Assembly: GCA_047519745.1 (NCBI GenBank)
Contig: JAPVSJ010000038.1
Coordinates: forward strand, 13,788 to 77,787
Direction: 5' to 3'
From: VRUE01 sp047519745
GTDB lineage: Bacteria; Actinomycetota; Thermoleophilia; Solirubrobacterales; 70-9
Length of the DNA stretch: 64,000 bases
The notes under the pieces: model-generated
Database searches by the model: none
What the model was told of the DNA's origin: nothing
Seen by the model: the letters and a program-made list of their open reading frames with translations, nothing else
Part shown: piece after piece, positions 43,368-51,545 of the stretch
Position numbering within the stretch: position 1 is the first letter of the stretch
How the letters are laid out: each line of letters opens with the position of its first letter
Made by a program: the position numbers and the translations under genes

Positions 43368-44100
43368 CGTGGCCCCCGCTCTCGTGCTCGCCGCCACCAC
43401 CGCCCGCGCCACCGCTACTCGAGGTGACGACCGGGGTGCCGGCACCTCCGCCGGAGCCAGAGCCGGCGCTGGCTCCGCTCGTGTGGGTGACGACCGGAGT
43501 GGTCGGGGCCGCGCCGCCACCCGAGCCGGCGTGGGAACCGCTGGAGTGGGTGGTGACCGGCGCGCTGTGCCCGCCGCCGGTGGAGCCGGAGTGGGAGTGG
43601 GAGCCGCTGCTGTGGGTAACCACCGGCGAGCCGTGCCTGCGACCACCGTGGGAGTGGGAGTGCGAGCGCGAGCCGCTGGTGTGGGTGACGACGGGCGTGG
43701 AGCCCGAGCCGGTCATCGCGCCGGAGGAGCCGCTCGGCGCGCTCGACGATCCGCTGGAAGAGGTCGAAACGGGCGAGGAGGAATAGGAGGAGGACGGAGT
43801 CGATCCCGCCGATCCGGTCGAGGAGGCGCCCGTGGTGGCGCTGGCGCTGCCGGAGTAACCGCCTGCGCCCGCGTAGCCGCCGGCGGCGCCTCCCGCCATC
43901 GGGGACGAGCCCGCCGGATAGTTCGGCTTGGCGTGCTTGGTGACGTGGATAGTGCGGCGGATCACCTTGGTGCGGACCTGGGGCCTGGCGGCCACCGGTT
44001 CGGATGCCTGCTGGTGATTCGCGCTCAGCGCCAGACCGGTCAGCCCCCCTAGGCCGAGAATGGTCACGCCCGCTGCGATTCTGGTCTTGACTCTTTTCAC
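43360..44100 (-). CDS. Ser/His/Gly-rich exported protein with five VVTHxSG repeats
   Basis: A 246-residue protein from a GTG with a strong AGGAGG site. The N-terminus is a signal or anchor (RIAAGVTILGLGGLTGLALS). After VRTKVIRRTIHVTKHAKP comes a low-complexity exported region. Five short repeats [PS]V-[VT]-T-H-x-S-G occur at about 136, 159, 181, 202 and 223, with HSHSH and GG spacers. [ST]GA[ST] sites are at 90-93 and 208-211. First gene of the redox operon, divergent from a two-component system. A metal- or flavin-loaded cell-wall protein is my inference. Confidence 0.7.
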   Translation of the reverse strand: MKRVKTRIAAGVTILGLGGLTGLALSANHQQASEPVAARPQVRTKVIRRTIHVTKHAKPNYPAGSSPMAGGAAGGYAGAGGYSGSASATTGASSTGSAGSTPSSSYSSSPVSTSSSGSSSAPSGSSGAMTGSGSTPVVTHTSGSRSHSHSHGGRRHGSPVVTHSSGSHSHSGSTGGGHSAPVTTHSSGSHAGSGGGAAPTTPVVTHTSGASAGSGSGGGAGTPVVTSSSGGAGGGGGEHESGGHDD

Positions 44101-44237
44101 GTCGATTTCCTCCTGGCCGAAGTTGTGGGCGCAGTGTGGACGGGCTGGGTGCAAGGCGAGCCAAGGGGCGGGTAAAGGGTTGGCAAAACCTCTCGGCCGG
44201 CGTCTTTACGGTCGAATCCCACCGTTACAGTTGCCCA

Positions 44238-44948
44238 ATGGCCACCCCGGCGCCGAGCGGACGCATCCTCGTCGTCGAGGACGAGGACTCGATCTCCGAG
44301 CCGTTCGCCGAAGCGCTGCGCCGTGCCGGCTTCGAGGCATTGGTCACCGGGACCGCGGCTGGCGCGCTGCAGATGGCCGAGGAGGCCGAGCCGGATCTGG
44401 TCATGCTCGACCTCGCCCTCCCCGATGGCGACGGCCGCGACGTCTGCCGCGAGCTGCGCCGCCGCTCCGACGTGCCAATCGTGATGCTGACCGCGCGCGG
44501 TACCGAGATGGACAAGATCGTCGGCCTGGAGCTGGGGGCCGACGACTACGTGGTCAAGCCATTCAGCGCCGCCGAGGTGATCTCGCGAATCCGTGCCGTA
44601 CTGCGACGCAGTGCCCCGCGCGACGGCGCCTCCGCGGAGCCGATCCGGATCGGCGAGCTGGAGCTCGACCCGGCGGCGCGGATCGCCAAGCTGGGCTCGG
44701 CCGAGCTCGAGCTCTCGCGCAAGGAGTTCGACCTGCTCGCCGAGCTGATGCGCCACGCCGGGCACGTCGTCACGCGCGAGGACCTGATGGCGAAGGTCTG
44801 GGACGTCAACTGGTTCGGCTCGACCAAGACGCTCGACGTCCACATCGGCTGGCTGCGGCGCAAGCTCGGCGACGACCCCAATCAGCCCACATACATCGAG
44901 ACCGTGCGCGGGGTCGGTTTCCGCTTCGCCGCGCCGGAGGCAGAGTGA
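44238..44948 (+). CDS. OmpR-family response regulator next to the redox operon
   Basis: A 236-residue regulator with VVEDEDS, Asp58 (LVMLDLALPDGDG) and VVKPF; a winged helix follows from about 135. Starts at ATG (MATPAPSGR). The 137-bp gap to the divergent redox operon contains GTAAAG and CTTTAC inverted hexamers (44172-44177, 44204-44209) that might be a site. Its stop overlaps a 21-codon ORF. It is the best candidate regulator of the redox operon. Confidence 0.95.
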   Translation: MATPAPSGRILVVEDEDSISEPFAEALRRAGFEALVTGTAAGALQMAEEAEPDLVMLDLALPDGDGRDVCRELRRRSDVPIVMLTARGTEMDKIVGLELGADDYVVKPFSAAEVISRIRAVLRRSAPRDGASAEPIRIGELELDPAARIAKLGSAELELSRKEFDLLAELMRHAGHVVTREDLMAKVWDVNWFGSTKTLDVHIGWLRRKLGDDPNQPTYIETVRGVGFRFAAPEAE

Positions 44949-45010
44949 GCGCTGTCGAGCTTGTGCGTGCGATGACACGTACAAACTCCACAGCGGCGGT
45001 TCGGCGATGA
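44945..45010 (+). CDS. 21-codon ORF linking regulator and kinase genes
   Basis: A GTG overlaps the regulator stop (GTGA), and 21 codons later (MSAVELVRAMTRTN...) the stop overlaps the kinase ATG (ATGA). The ORF has no hydrophobic part. Precise overlaps at both ends indicate that ribosomes can pass from regulator to kinase through it, keeping translation coupled across an otherwise 58-bp gap. A functional peptide is not implied. Confidence 0.5.
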   Translation: MSAVELVRAMTRTNSTAAVRR

Positions 45011-46371
45011 GCCTGCGGGCGACCCTGCTGCTTGCGCTGGCCTACGTCCTGCTGCTGGCGCTGATCGCGCTCGGCGTGCCGCTCGCGGTCAGCCTGCGCG
45101 ACCGGGTCGACTCCGAGGTGAAGGGCCAGGCGCGCAGCCAGGCCGACGTCGTCGCCGCGACCGCCGCCGAGCTGCTCGACCCCGGGCAGCGCGCCGGCCT
45201 CAACCGCCTGGTCCGCGTCTCGGCCGACAGCGTGCGCGGCAGGGTGATCGTCGTCAACCGTCGTGGCCTCCTGCTTGCCGACTCGGCCGGCGCCCCGGCC
45301 GGGCGCAGCTACGCAAGCCGGCCCGAGATCCGCGCGGCGCTGGAAGGACACGGCGAGCAGATCACCCGCAACAGCGAAACGCTGGGCGCCGAAATCCTCG
45401 CCACGTCAGTGCCGGTGCTCGAACACGGCCGGCCGGCCGGCGCCGTGCGTGTCACCCAGAGCGTCGCCGCCGTCAACCACGCGGTGCGCACGTCGATCCT
45501 CGCCCTCGCGGCCTTGGCGGCAGTGGTCCTGCTGTTGGGGCTGATCGCCGGCGCCCTGATCGCCCAGCAGATAGCCCGTCCGATCCGCCGCCTCGACCGG
45601 GCTGCCCGCGGCGTCGCGACCGGCGACCTCGATGCCACGGTGACGGTCGAAGGCAGCACCGAGCAGCGCTCGCTGGCCCGCACCTTCAACGAGATGACGC
45701 AGCGGCTCAAGCGGCTGCTCCGCGTGCAGCAGGACTTCGTCGCCGATGCCTCCCACCAGCTGCGCACCCCGTTGACGGGACTGCGCCTGCGCCTCGAGGG
45801 GCTCGCCGACCGACCCGGGGCCGACCGGGCGACGTCGGCCGAGCTCGAGGCTGGAATGCACGAGATCGACCGGCTTTCGTCGATCGTCGACGAGCTGTTG
45901 ATCCTCAGCCGTGCCGGCGAGCACGAGCTGCCGGGCGAAGAGGTCGACCTCGCCGACGCGGCCGAGCGGGCGGCGGAGCGCTGGCGCCACACCGCGGAGG
46001 AGCGACGAATCGAGATCGAGACCGGAGGCGACGCCGCGGCGACGGCCTGGTGCGCGCGACCCGACCTGGACCGCTCGATCGACGCCCTGCTCGAGAACGC
46101 ATTGCGCTACTCGCCACCCGGCTCGACCGTGAGGATCGGCGTCGCCCCGGGCGAGATCGAGATCCTCGACGAAGGCCCGGGCCTCGCGGCGGGCGAGGAG
46201 GATGCCGTCTTCGAGCGCTTCAGCCGCGGCAGCGCCGGCCGCCGCGGGCCGAGCGGCACCGGCCTCGGCCTGCCGATCGCGCGCGAGCTGACCCGCCAGT
46301 GGGACGGCGAGGTGACACTGCGCAATCGGGACGGAGCGGGCCTACGTGCTGTCATAGGACTGAAGCGATGA
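45007..46371 (+). CDS. Sensor histidine kinase next to the redox operon
   Basis: A 454-residue kinase. TM1 6-29, an external sensor of about 130 residues (30-160) resembling a PDC/sCache-like fold (GRVIVVNRRGLLLADSAG, SRPEIRAALEG), TM2 161-188, HAMP to about 240, HisKA His250 (ADASHQLRTPL), then the ATPase domain (LLENALRYSPPG, DEGPGL, GTGLGLPIAR). It overlaps an exported protein gene downstream by ATGA. The ligand is unknown. Confidence 0.94.
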   Translation: MSLRATLLLALAYVLLLALIALGVPLAVSLRDRVDSEVKGQARSQADVVAATAAELLDPGQRAGLNRLVRVSADSVRGRVIVVNRRGLLLADSAGAPAGRSYASRPEIRAALEGHGEQITRNSETLGAEILATSVPVLEHGRPAGAVRVTQSVAAVNHAVRTSILALAALAAVVLLLGLIAGALIAQQIARPIRRLDRAARGVATGDLDATVTVEGSTEQRSLARTFNEMTQRLKRLLRVQQDFVADASHQLRTPLTGLRLRLEGLADRPGADRATSAELEAGMHEIDRLSSIVDELLILSRAGEHELPGEEVDLADAAERAAERWRHTAEERRIEIETGGDAAATAWCARPDLDRSIDALLENALRYSPPGSTVRIGVAPGEIEILDEGPGLAAGEEDAVFERFSRGSAGRRGPSGTGLGLPIARELTRQWDGEVTLRNRDGAGLRAVIGLKR

Positions 46372-46763
46372 GCTCACGAGCGACGATCAAGTGGGTGGGA
46401 CTTGCCCTGGCAGGACTGCTGGTCGCCGCGGGAGTGGCGATCGCCGCCAGCAATCTCGCCAGCCAGCAGATCGGCCTGGCCTCCGAACCGATCTCGGCCG
46501 GCGACGCCCTCGCGCCGGCCGCGAGCCCGAACGGCGGTCACGGCTCCCGGCCCTCGGGGCACGGCCCCGGCGACCAGACGACGACGCCGACTGCCCCCAC
46601 GACGGCCCCGGAACCACAACCCACGACCCCGATCCCCACGCCCGAACCGGAAGTCACGACCCCGACCACTTCGGAAGGCGAACCCACGACCCCGACGAGC
46701 CCCTCGAACAGCGCGAGAGACGATCACGGAGGCGGAGGCGGAGGCCGCGGAGCCGACGACTGA
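46368..46763 (+). CDS. Pro/Thr-rich exported protein
   Basis: A 131-residue protein with one N-terminal hydrophobic segment (10-28) as signal or anchor. The exported part is a Thr/Pro/Glu-rich stalk (TTTPTAPTTAPEPQPTTP) with a Gly/His patch and a DDHGGGGGG end. It looks like a cell-wall-spanning tether. Overlap with the kinase gene suggests joint expression, perhaps as an accessory sensor. No folded domain is visible. Confidence 0.65.
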   Translation: MSSRATIKWVGLALAGLLVAAGVAIAASNLASQQIGLASEPISAGDALAPAASPNGGHGSRPSGHGPGDQTTTPTAPTTAPEPQPTTPIPTPEPEVTTPTTSEGEPTTPTSPSNSARDDHGGGGGGRGADD

Positions 46764-46773
46764 GTAAGCGGGA

Positions 46774-47244
46774 TCAGCGCGGCGCGCCGACCGCCTCGCG
46801 GCGAGTGACGGCCACCCTGACTGGTCGTGGATGCGCGGTGACGTGGGTGACCGGCAGATCGGTGAACCGTCGCAGGCGATGCGGGAGGCTCAGCCGCAGC
46901 CAGCGGGAGACGCCGCGCGGCAACGTCGAAACGACCACCTCGTCGAACTTCTCGCTGCCGAGGACGTCGCCCGCTGCCGCCACGGGGTCGGGATCGCCGA
47001 TCAGGGCGACGTCGACGTCCAGGCCGGAGATGCGCATGCGGGCGGCCCCGCTCTCGGCTCGCAAGGCGGCTTCGGAGCGGCCGGCCTTCATGTCCGCGGC
47101 CCAGTCCAGTCCGTGCGGGACCGCCGGGACGAGCAGGGTGAAGCGAGCGGGGGATCGCGCCGCCCGCTGACGCAGCGCCGCGATCAGCTCTGGTGAGTCA
47201 GCCGTCCGGTTCGCCACCACCAGGATCCTCGTCTTCAATGCCAT
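46774..47244 (-). CDS. UspA-like small protein
   Basis: A 156-residue protein from ATG with a GAGGAGG site. It starts with TRILVVANRTADSPELIAAL and has LVPAVPHGL, VALIGDPDPVAAAGDVL, then FDEVVVSTLPRGVSRWL, the alpha/beta order of universal stress proteins. The ATP-binding G-x2-G-x9-G[ST] motif is missing, and the end (VTHVTAHPRPVRVAV) is atypical. Placement in the Usp fold is likely, function unknown. Confidence 0.6.
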   Translation of the reverse strand: MALKTRILVVANRTADSPELIAALRQRAARSPARFTLLVPAVPHGLDWAADMKAGRSEAALRAESGAARMRISGLDVDVALIGDPDPVAAAGDVLGSEKFDEVVVSTLPRGVSRWLRLSLPHRLRRFTDLPVTHVTAHPRPVRVAVTRREAVGAPR

Positions 47245-47349
47245 TGGGTCCTCCTCGGGGGGTTGCATCGTCAGCTCAGGTTGCAGCGGCTTGGTAATCG
47301 GCTCGTAAGTCCTCGATGAGACTTCTCTGAAGCACGAATACCCGCTTGC

Positions 47350-47628
47350 TCAGTCGTCGAGCTCCACGCCGCGCGCGGCGCCTCCGCCGCTGGCCCGCGT
47401 GACGATCGGGGCGCGGGCGCCGCTTTCGCCGCTTACGGCGACAGCCTGGGTGGTGGGCACCGCGGAGGCCCCGCTGGCGCTGGTCACGATCGAGCCCGAA
47501 CCGCCGCTCGAGGCGAGCTGCTGGCCCGCCGCCGGCACACCGGAGTTCGTCCCCAGCGCGACGCCACCCAGCGCGCCCAGCCCCAGCACGGTGGCGGTCG
47601 CGGCGATCTTGGCTCGTCTGTTGGTCAT
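47350..47628 (-). CDS. Small exported protein related to the VVTHxSG protein
   Basis: A 92-residue protein with an AAAGGAG site. Its signal (KIAATATVLGLGALGGVALG) matches that of the protein at 43360-44100 nearly residue by residue. The short mature part has SIVTSASGAS and PIVTRASGG, two copies of the same [PS][VI]VTx[ST/A]SG unit, and an SGAS site at 52-55. It is a likely second substrate of ApbE or wall partner of the redox system. Confidence 0.7.
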   Translation of the reverse strand: MTNRRAKIAATATVLGLGALGGVALGTNSGVPAAGQQLASSGGSGSIVTSASGASAVPTTQAVAVSGESGARAPIVTRASGGGAARGVELDD

Positions 47629-47749
47629 GGTTCGCTCCTTTGTTGGACCGATCCATTCTGCGCCGCGGCGGGCAAGGCGAATCCCAAGCTCGCACCAAGA
47701 GAGAGTGAAGCTTTCGAGCCCGCGAAACCGCGACCTCGAGGAGGTGGAG

Positions 47750-49597
47750 CTAAGCCACCTTCTCCGCCGCGGCGACGATGCTCGCGGCGTCGATTCCCGC
47801 CGCGGCCAGGAGCGCCTCGGGGGGGCCACTGCCGGGGCGGCCGGTGACGGCCAGGCGCACCAGCGGGGTGCCAGCGGCGGCTTCGGCGAGGACGCCGGCG
47901 ACGGTCTCGCCGATGCCGCCCTCGGGCCAGTGGTCCTCGACGGTGATCAGGGCCTTGGTCGCCCCCGCCGCGGCGAGGATCGCCTCGGCGTCGACCGGCT
48001 TGACCGAGTAGAGGTCGATCACCCGCGCCTCGATTCCCTTGCCGGCGAGCTCCTCGGCGGCCGTGAGGCATTCGCGCAGGGTGATCCCGGCGCCGATCAG
48101 GGTGACGGCATCCGAGTCGCCGGAGCGCAACGTGCGGCTGCCGCCGATCTCGAAGCTCTCGCCCGGCCCGTAGAGAACCGGCGTCGCCTCGCGGGTCGTA
48201 CGCATGTAGCTGATGCCGCGGTGCTGCCGCATCGCGTCGAGCAGGGCGACGGCCTGGTTGGCGTCGCTCGGGTAGAGGACGACGCTGCCGAGCACGGCGC
48301 GCAGCGAGGCGATGTCTTCGAGCGCCATCTGCGAGGGCCCGTCGGGTCCGATCGAGACGCCGACGTGGGAGCCGCAGAGCTTCAGGTCGGCATCGGAGAT
48401 CGCCGCCATGCGGACGAAGTCGTAGGCGCGGCTGAGAAAGGCGCCGAAGGACGAGGCGAACGGCTTCCAGCCGCGCGTCTGCAGGCCGACGCCGGCGGCG
48501 ACCATCTGCTGCTCGGCGATGTACATCTCGAAGAAACGGTCCGGGTGCTTTGCGGCGAAGCGCTCGGCGTAGGTCGAGTTGCCGACCTCGCCGTCGAGCG
48601 CGACGACGCTCTCGTCGATCGAGCCGAGCCAGGTGAGGGCGTCGCCGTAGGCGCCGCGCGTCGCGACCTTCTCGCCGACCTCGTAGGCGGGCCGCTCGAC
48701 CGGGCCGGCCTCGATCTCGAACGGCTTCGCCTCGGGCGGCGCCTGCACCTCGATCCGCTGCGAGCGCTCGCCGCCCAGCTCCTCGACGGCGGCCTCCGGG
48801 TCGGCCAGGGGCTTGCCGTGCTGGTTCGGCTGGTCCTCGACCGCCGCCACACCGGAGCCCTTCTTGGTGCGGGCGAAGATCGCGGCCGGCTTGCCGGCGG
48901 CGAGCGCGCGCGCGTAGGCGGCGTCGATCGCCTCGATGTCGTGCCCGTCGATCTCCTGCACGTCCCAGCCGCAGGCCGCGACGCGGGCGGCCAGCGAGGA
49001 GGTGTCCCACTCGTGCATCGTCGGCCCGCGCTGGCCGAGTCGGTTGACGTCGACGATCGCGATCATGTTGTCGAGGCCCGCGTATCCGGCGTGCTCGAAG
49101 GCCTCCCACATCGAGCCCTCGGCCAGCTCGGAGTCGCCGCAGAGCACCCAGACCCGGTAATCGGCGTTTTCGAGCCGTTTGCCGGCGAGCGCGATCCCGA
49201 TCGAGATCGGCAGGCCCTGGCCGAGCGAGCCGGTCGCGACGTCGACCCAGGGGATCTCCGGCGTCGGGTGGCCCTGCAGGCGCGAGCCGTACTCGCGGAA
49301 GGTCAGCAGCTCCTCGTCCTCGATCGCCCCGGCCAGCTTGTAGAGGCTGTAGAGCAGCGGCGAGGCGTGGCCCTTGGAGAAGACGAGGTGGTCGTTCGCC
49401 TTGTTCTCGGGGGCGTCGAAGTCGTAGCGCAGGTAGCGCGTGAAGAGGACCGCCATCAGGTCGGCGGCCGACATCGAGGAGGTCGGGTGGCCGGAGCCGG
49501 CGGCGGCGGCGGAGCGCACCGAGTCGACGCGCAGCTGCTGCGCCAGCTCGTGCAGCTGTGCGCGGTCGAGCGTTCCCTCCGAGGTCGCCTGCTCCAT
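47750..49597 (-). CDS. tkt: Transketolase
   Basis: A thiamine-diphosphate enzyme of 615 residues, slightly shorter than the usual 660-700. It moves two-carbon units in the pentose phosphate pathway. Blocks: AAGSGHPTSSMSAADL, SKGHASPLLY, WVDVATGSLGQGLPISIGIA, GDSELAEGSMWEA, and in the Pyr domain YIAEQQMVAAGVGL. The start is ATG (MEQATSEG). The size and C-terminal domain are closer to the group of short actinobacterial/archaeal-like transketolases. nadA lies 20 bp upstream of its start. Confidence 0.93.
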   Translation of the reverse strand: MEQATSEGTLDRAQLHELAQQLRVDSVRSAAAAGSGHPTSSMSAADLMAVLFTRYLRYDFDAPENKANDHLVFSKGHASPLLYSLYKLAGAIEDEELLTFREYGSRLQGHPTPEIPWVDVATGSLGQGLPISIGIALAGKRLENADYRVWVLCGDSELAEGSMWEAFEHAGYAGLDNMIAIVDVNRLGQRGPTMHEWDTSSLAARVAACGWDVQEIDGHDIEAIDAAYARALAAGKPAAIFARTKKGSGVAAVEDQPNQHGKPLADPEAAVEELGGERSQRIEVQAPPEAKPFEIEAGPVERPAYEVGEKVATRGAYGDALTWLGSIDESVVALDGEVGNSTYAERFAAKHPDRFFEMYIAEQQMVAAGVGLQTRGWKPFASSFGAFLSRAYDFVRMAAISDADLKLCGSHVGVSIGPDGPSQMALEDIASLRAVLGSVVLYPSDANQAVALLDAMRQHRGISYMRTTREATPVLYGPGESFEIGGSRTLRSGDSDAVTLIGAGITLRECLTAAEELAGKGIEARVIDLYSVKPVDAEAILAAAGATKALITVEDHWPEGGIGETVAGVLAEAAAGTPLVRLAVTGRPGSGPPEALLAAAGIDAASIVAAAEKVA

Positions 49598-49617
49598 GTC
49601 CCTGACTTTATCTGGGA

Positions 49618-50646
49618 CTAGCCGATCGCGACCATGCGCTCGATCGGCAGCCGCGCCCGCTCGGCGATCTCGGCCGGGACGCTGACCTCGAACTTCGTCT
49701 CGCGCAGGGCGTCGCGCAGCTTCGGCAGCGTGATCATCTTCATGTACTTGCAGTAGGCCATCCGGTTCGCCTCGATCAGGCTCGCTTGCGGCGCCGCCAT
49801 CTGCAGCGGGTGCAGCATGCCGTTCTCGGTGGCGACGATGTACTCGCCGTCGGGCCGCTGCTGGACGTAGTCGAGCATCTGCCCGGTGGAGAGCATGTGG
49901 ACGCCCTCCTTCTCGACTTCGCCGGCGGCGACGAACTCCATAACCTGGGTCACGCAGCCGCACTCGGGGTGGACGAGGAACTCGGCGTCGGGATGGGCGG
50001 CGCGCTGGGCCCTGATGTCGTCGGGCCGGATGCCGGCGTGGACGTGGCACTCGCCGGGCCAGACGTGCATCGAGTGGCCGGTCTCGCGCTCGACGTAGGA
50101 GCCCAGCCACATGTCGGGGCCGAAGAGGATCTCCGTGTCAGGACCGTGCTCGCGCAGGATGTGCTCGACCACCTTGACCGCGTTGGAGGAGGTGCAGCAG
50201 TAGTCGGTCTCCGCCTTGACCTCGGCCGAGGTGTTCACGTACATGACGACGACGGCGTCGGGGCTGTGGCGGGACTTCCAGTTGCGCAGCTCGGCGGCGG
50301 TGATCGAGTCGGCCAGCGAGCAGCCGGCGTCGAGGTCGGGGATCAGGACCGTCTTCTGCGGAGACAAAATCGAGGCGGTCTCGGCCATGAAGTGGACGCC
50401 GCAGAAGGCGATCACCGAGGCGTCCGACTCGGCCGCCTTGCGCGAGAGGCCGAGCGAGTCGCCGGTGTAGTCGGCGACGTCCTGGACCTCGGGCACCTGG
50501 TAGTTGTGGGCGAGGATGATGGCGTCGCGCTCGCGCGCCAGCTCGCGCACCTCGCGCGACATCTCCCCGACCTCCTCTGGCGTGAGGTCGAGCATCGGAA
50601 CCGGCTCGTTGATCGTCGGCAGCTCTCTCATTATGTTCGCTGGCAT
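49618..50646 (-). CDS. nadA: Quinolinate synthase
   Basis: A 342-residue iron-sulfur enzyme that makes quinolinate from iminoaspartate and dihydroxyacetone phosphate. Cluster cysteines fall in IAFCGVHFMAE, TDYCCTSSN and HPECGC. Other blocks: LAHNYQVPEVQDVADYTGDS. The 4Fe-4S cluster is oxygen-sensitive. nadC lies nearby on the same strand (51528-52370) but an Fpg-like gene is inserted on the opposite strand. No nadB is present. ATG at 50631 is an alternative start. Confidence 0.95.
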   Translation of the reverse strand: MPANIMRELPTINEPVPMLDLTPEEVGEMSREVRELARERDAIILAHNYQVPEVQDVADYTGDSLGLSRKAAESDASVIAFCGVHFMAETASILSPQKTVLIPDLDAGCSLADSITAAELRNWKSRHSPDAVVVMYVNTSAEVKAETDYCCTSSNAVKVVEHILREHGPDTEILFGPDMWLGSYVERETGHSMHVWPGECHVHAGIRPDDIRAQRAAHPDAEFLVHPECGCVTQVMEFVAAGEVEKEGVHMLSTGQMLDYVQQRPDGEYIVATENGMLHPLQMAAPQASLIEANRMAYCKYMKMITLPKLRDALRETKFEVSVPAEIAERARLPIERMVAIG

Positions 50647-50699
50647 GGCCGTGGCCTGAGTCCAGTCGAATGAACTAGCCGGAAGTCTACTCTCTCGGC

Positions 50700-51545
50700 A
50701 TGCCCGAGCTGCCGGAGGTCGAGATCACGGTGCGGCGGCTTGATTCCGCGTTGCGGGGAGCTTGCGTGGAATCGGTGTTGGCGCCGGGGATGAACGTGAT
50801 GAAGACCTTCGAGCCGCCGCTCGACGAATTGGTCGGGCGTGAGATCAGCGGGATTCGTCGGGTGGGGAAGATGCCCGTTGTCGAGTTCGGGGACCTGGCG
50901 CTGCTGATCCATCTGATGTCCGCCGGTCGGCTGCGGGTCTTCGACAAGCGGGCGTCGCTCAAAGACCGGGCCTCGCGGGTGCTGGTGCGGCTCGAGGACG
51001 GGCGCGAGCTGCGGTTGCGCGAGTTCGGGACCAAGCAGCGCGCCTGGGCGAAGCTGCTGGCGACCGATGCTGTCGAGGAGGACGAAGCCGTCGCCACGCT
51101 CGGACCCGAGGCCTGGCCCCCACCCCCGCTCGACGCTTTCGCCGCGGCGATCGACCAGCCTCGCCACCTGCACCCGCTGCTCCGCCACCAGCGCGACATC
51201 GCCGGCATCGGCCGCTCCTGGGTAGACGAGATCCTCTGGGAGGCAAAGCTCTCTCCCTTCAAACAGGGGTCTGAGCTCAGCGACGAGGAGGTGAAGCAGC
51301 TACATGGCGCCCTCCACGTGCTCGGCGACGCAATCGAGCACTACGAGGAAACGGTCGGCGAGGAGCTGCCCGACAAGCTGCCGATGCCATTGAGGATCCA
51401 CAAGCGAGAGGGCCAGCCATGCCCGCGCTGCGGGACGACGATCGAGGCCGTCTACTTCGCCGAGCACCAGACCAACTACTGCCCCAAAGAGCAGACCGGC
51501 GGCCGCGTGCTCAAAGACAGGCGGCTCTCACGCCTGCTCAAGTAA
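50700..51545 (+). CDS. Fpg/Nei-family DNA glycosylase with altered zinc finger
   Basis: A 281-residue base-excision enzyme. The catalytic N-terminus PELPEVE (Pro2 nucleophile, Glu3) is intact, as is the conserved Lys in RVGKMP. The C-terminal zinc finger is incomplete: Cys241, Cys244, Cys261, then Glu264 instead of Cys (YCPKEQ), and the finger-loop Arg position reads EHQTN. It may use Glu as ligand or be zincless, as in some actinobacterial homologues. The 3' end overlaps nadC by 18 bp. Confidence 0.88.
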   Translation: MPELPEVEITVRRLDSALRGACVESVLAPGMNVMKTFEPPLDELVGREISGIRRVGKMPVVEFGDLALLIHLMSAGRLRVFDKRASLKDRASRVLVRLEDGRELRLREFGTKQRAWAKLLATDAVEEDEAVATLGPEAWPPPPLDAFAAAIDQPRHLHPLLRHQRDIAGIGRSWVDEILWEAKLSPFKQGSELSDEEVKQLHGALHVLGDAIEHYEETVGEELPDKLPMPLRIHKREGQPCPRCGTTIEAVYFAEHQTNYCPKEQTGGRVLKDRRLSRLLK

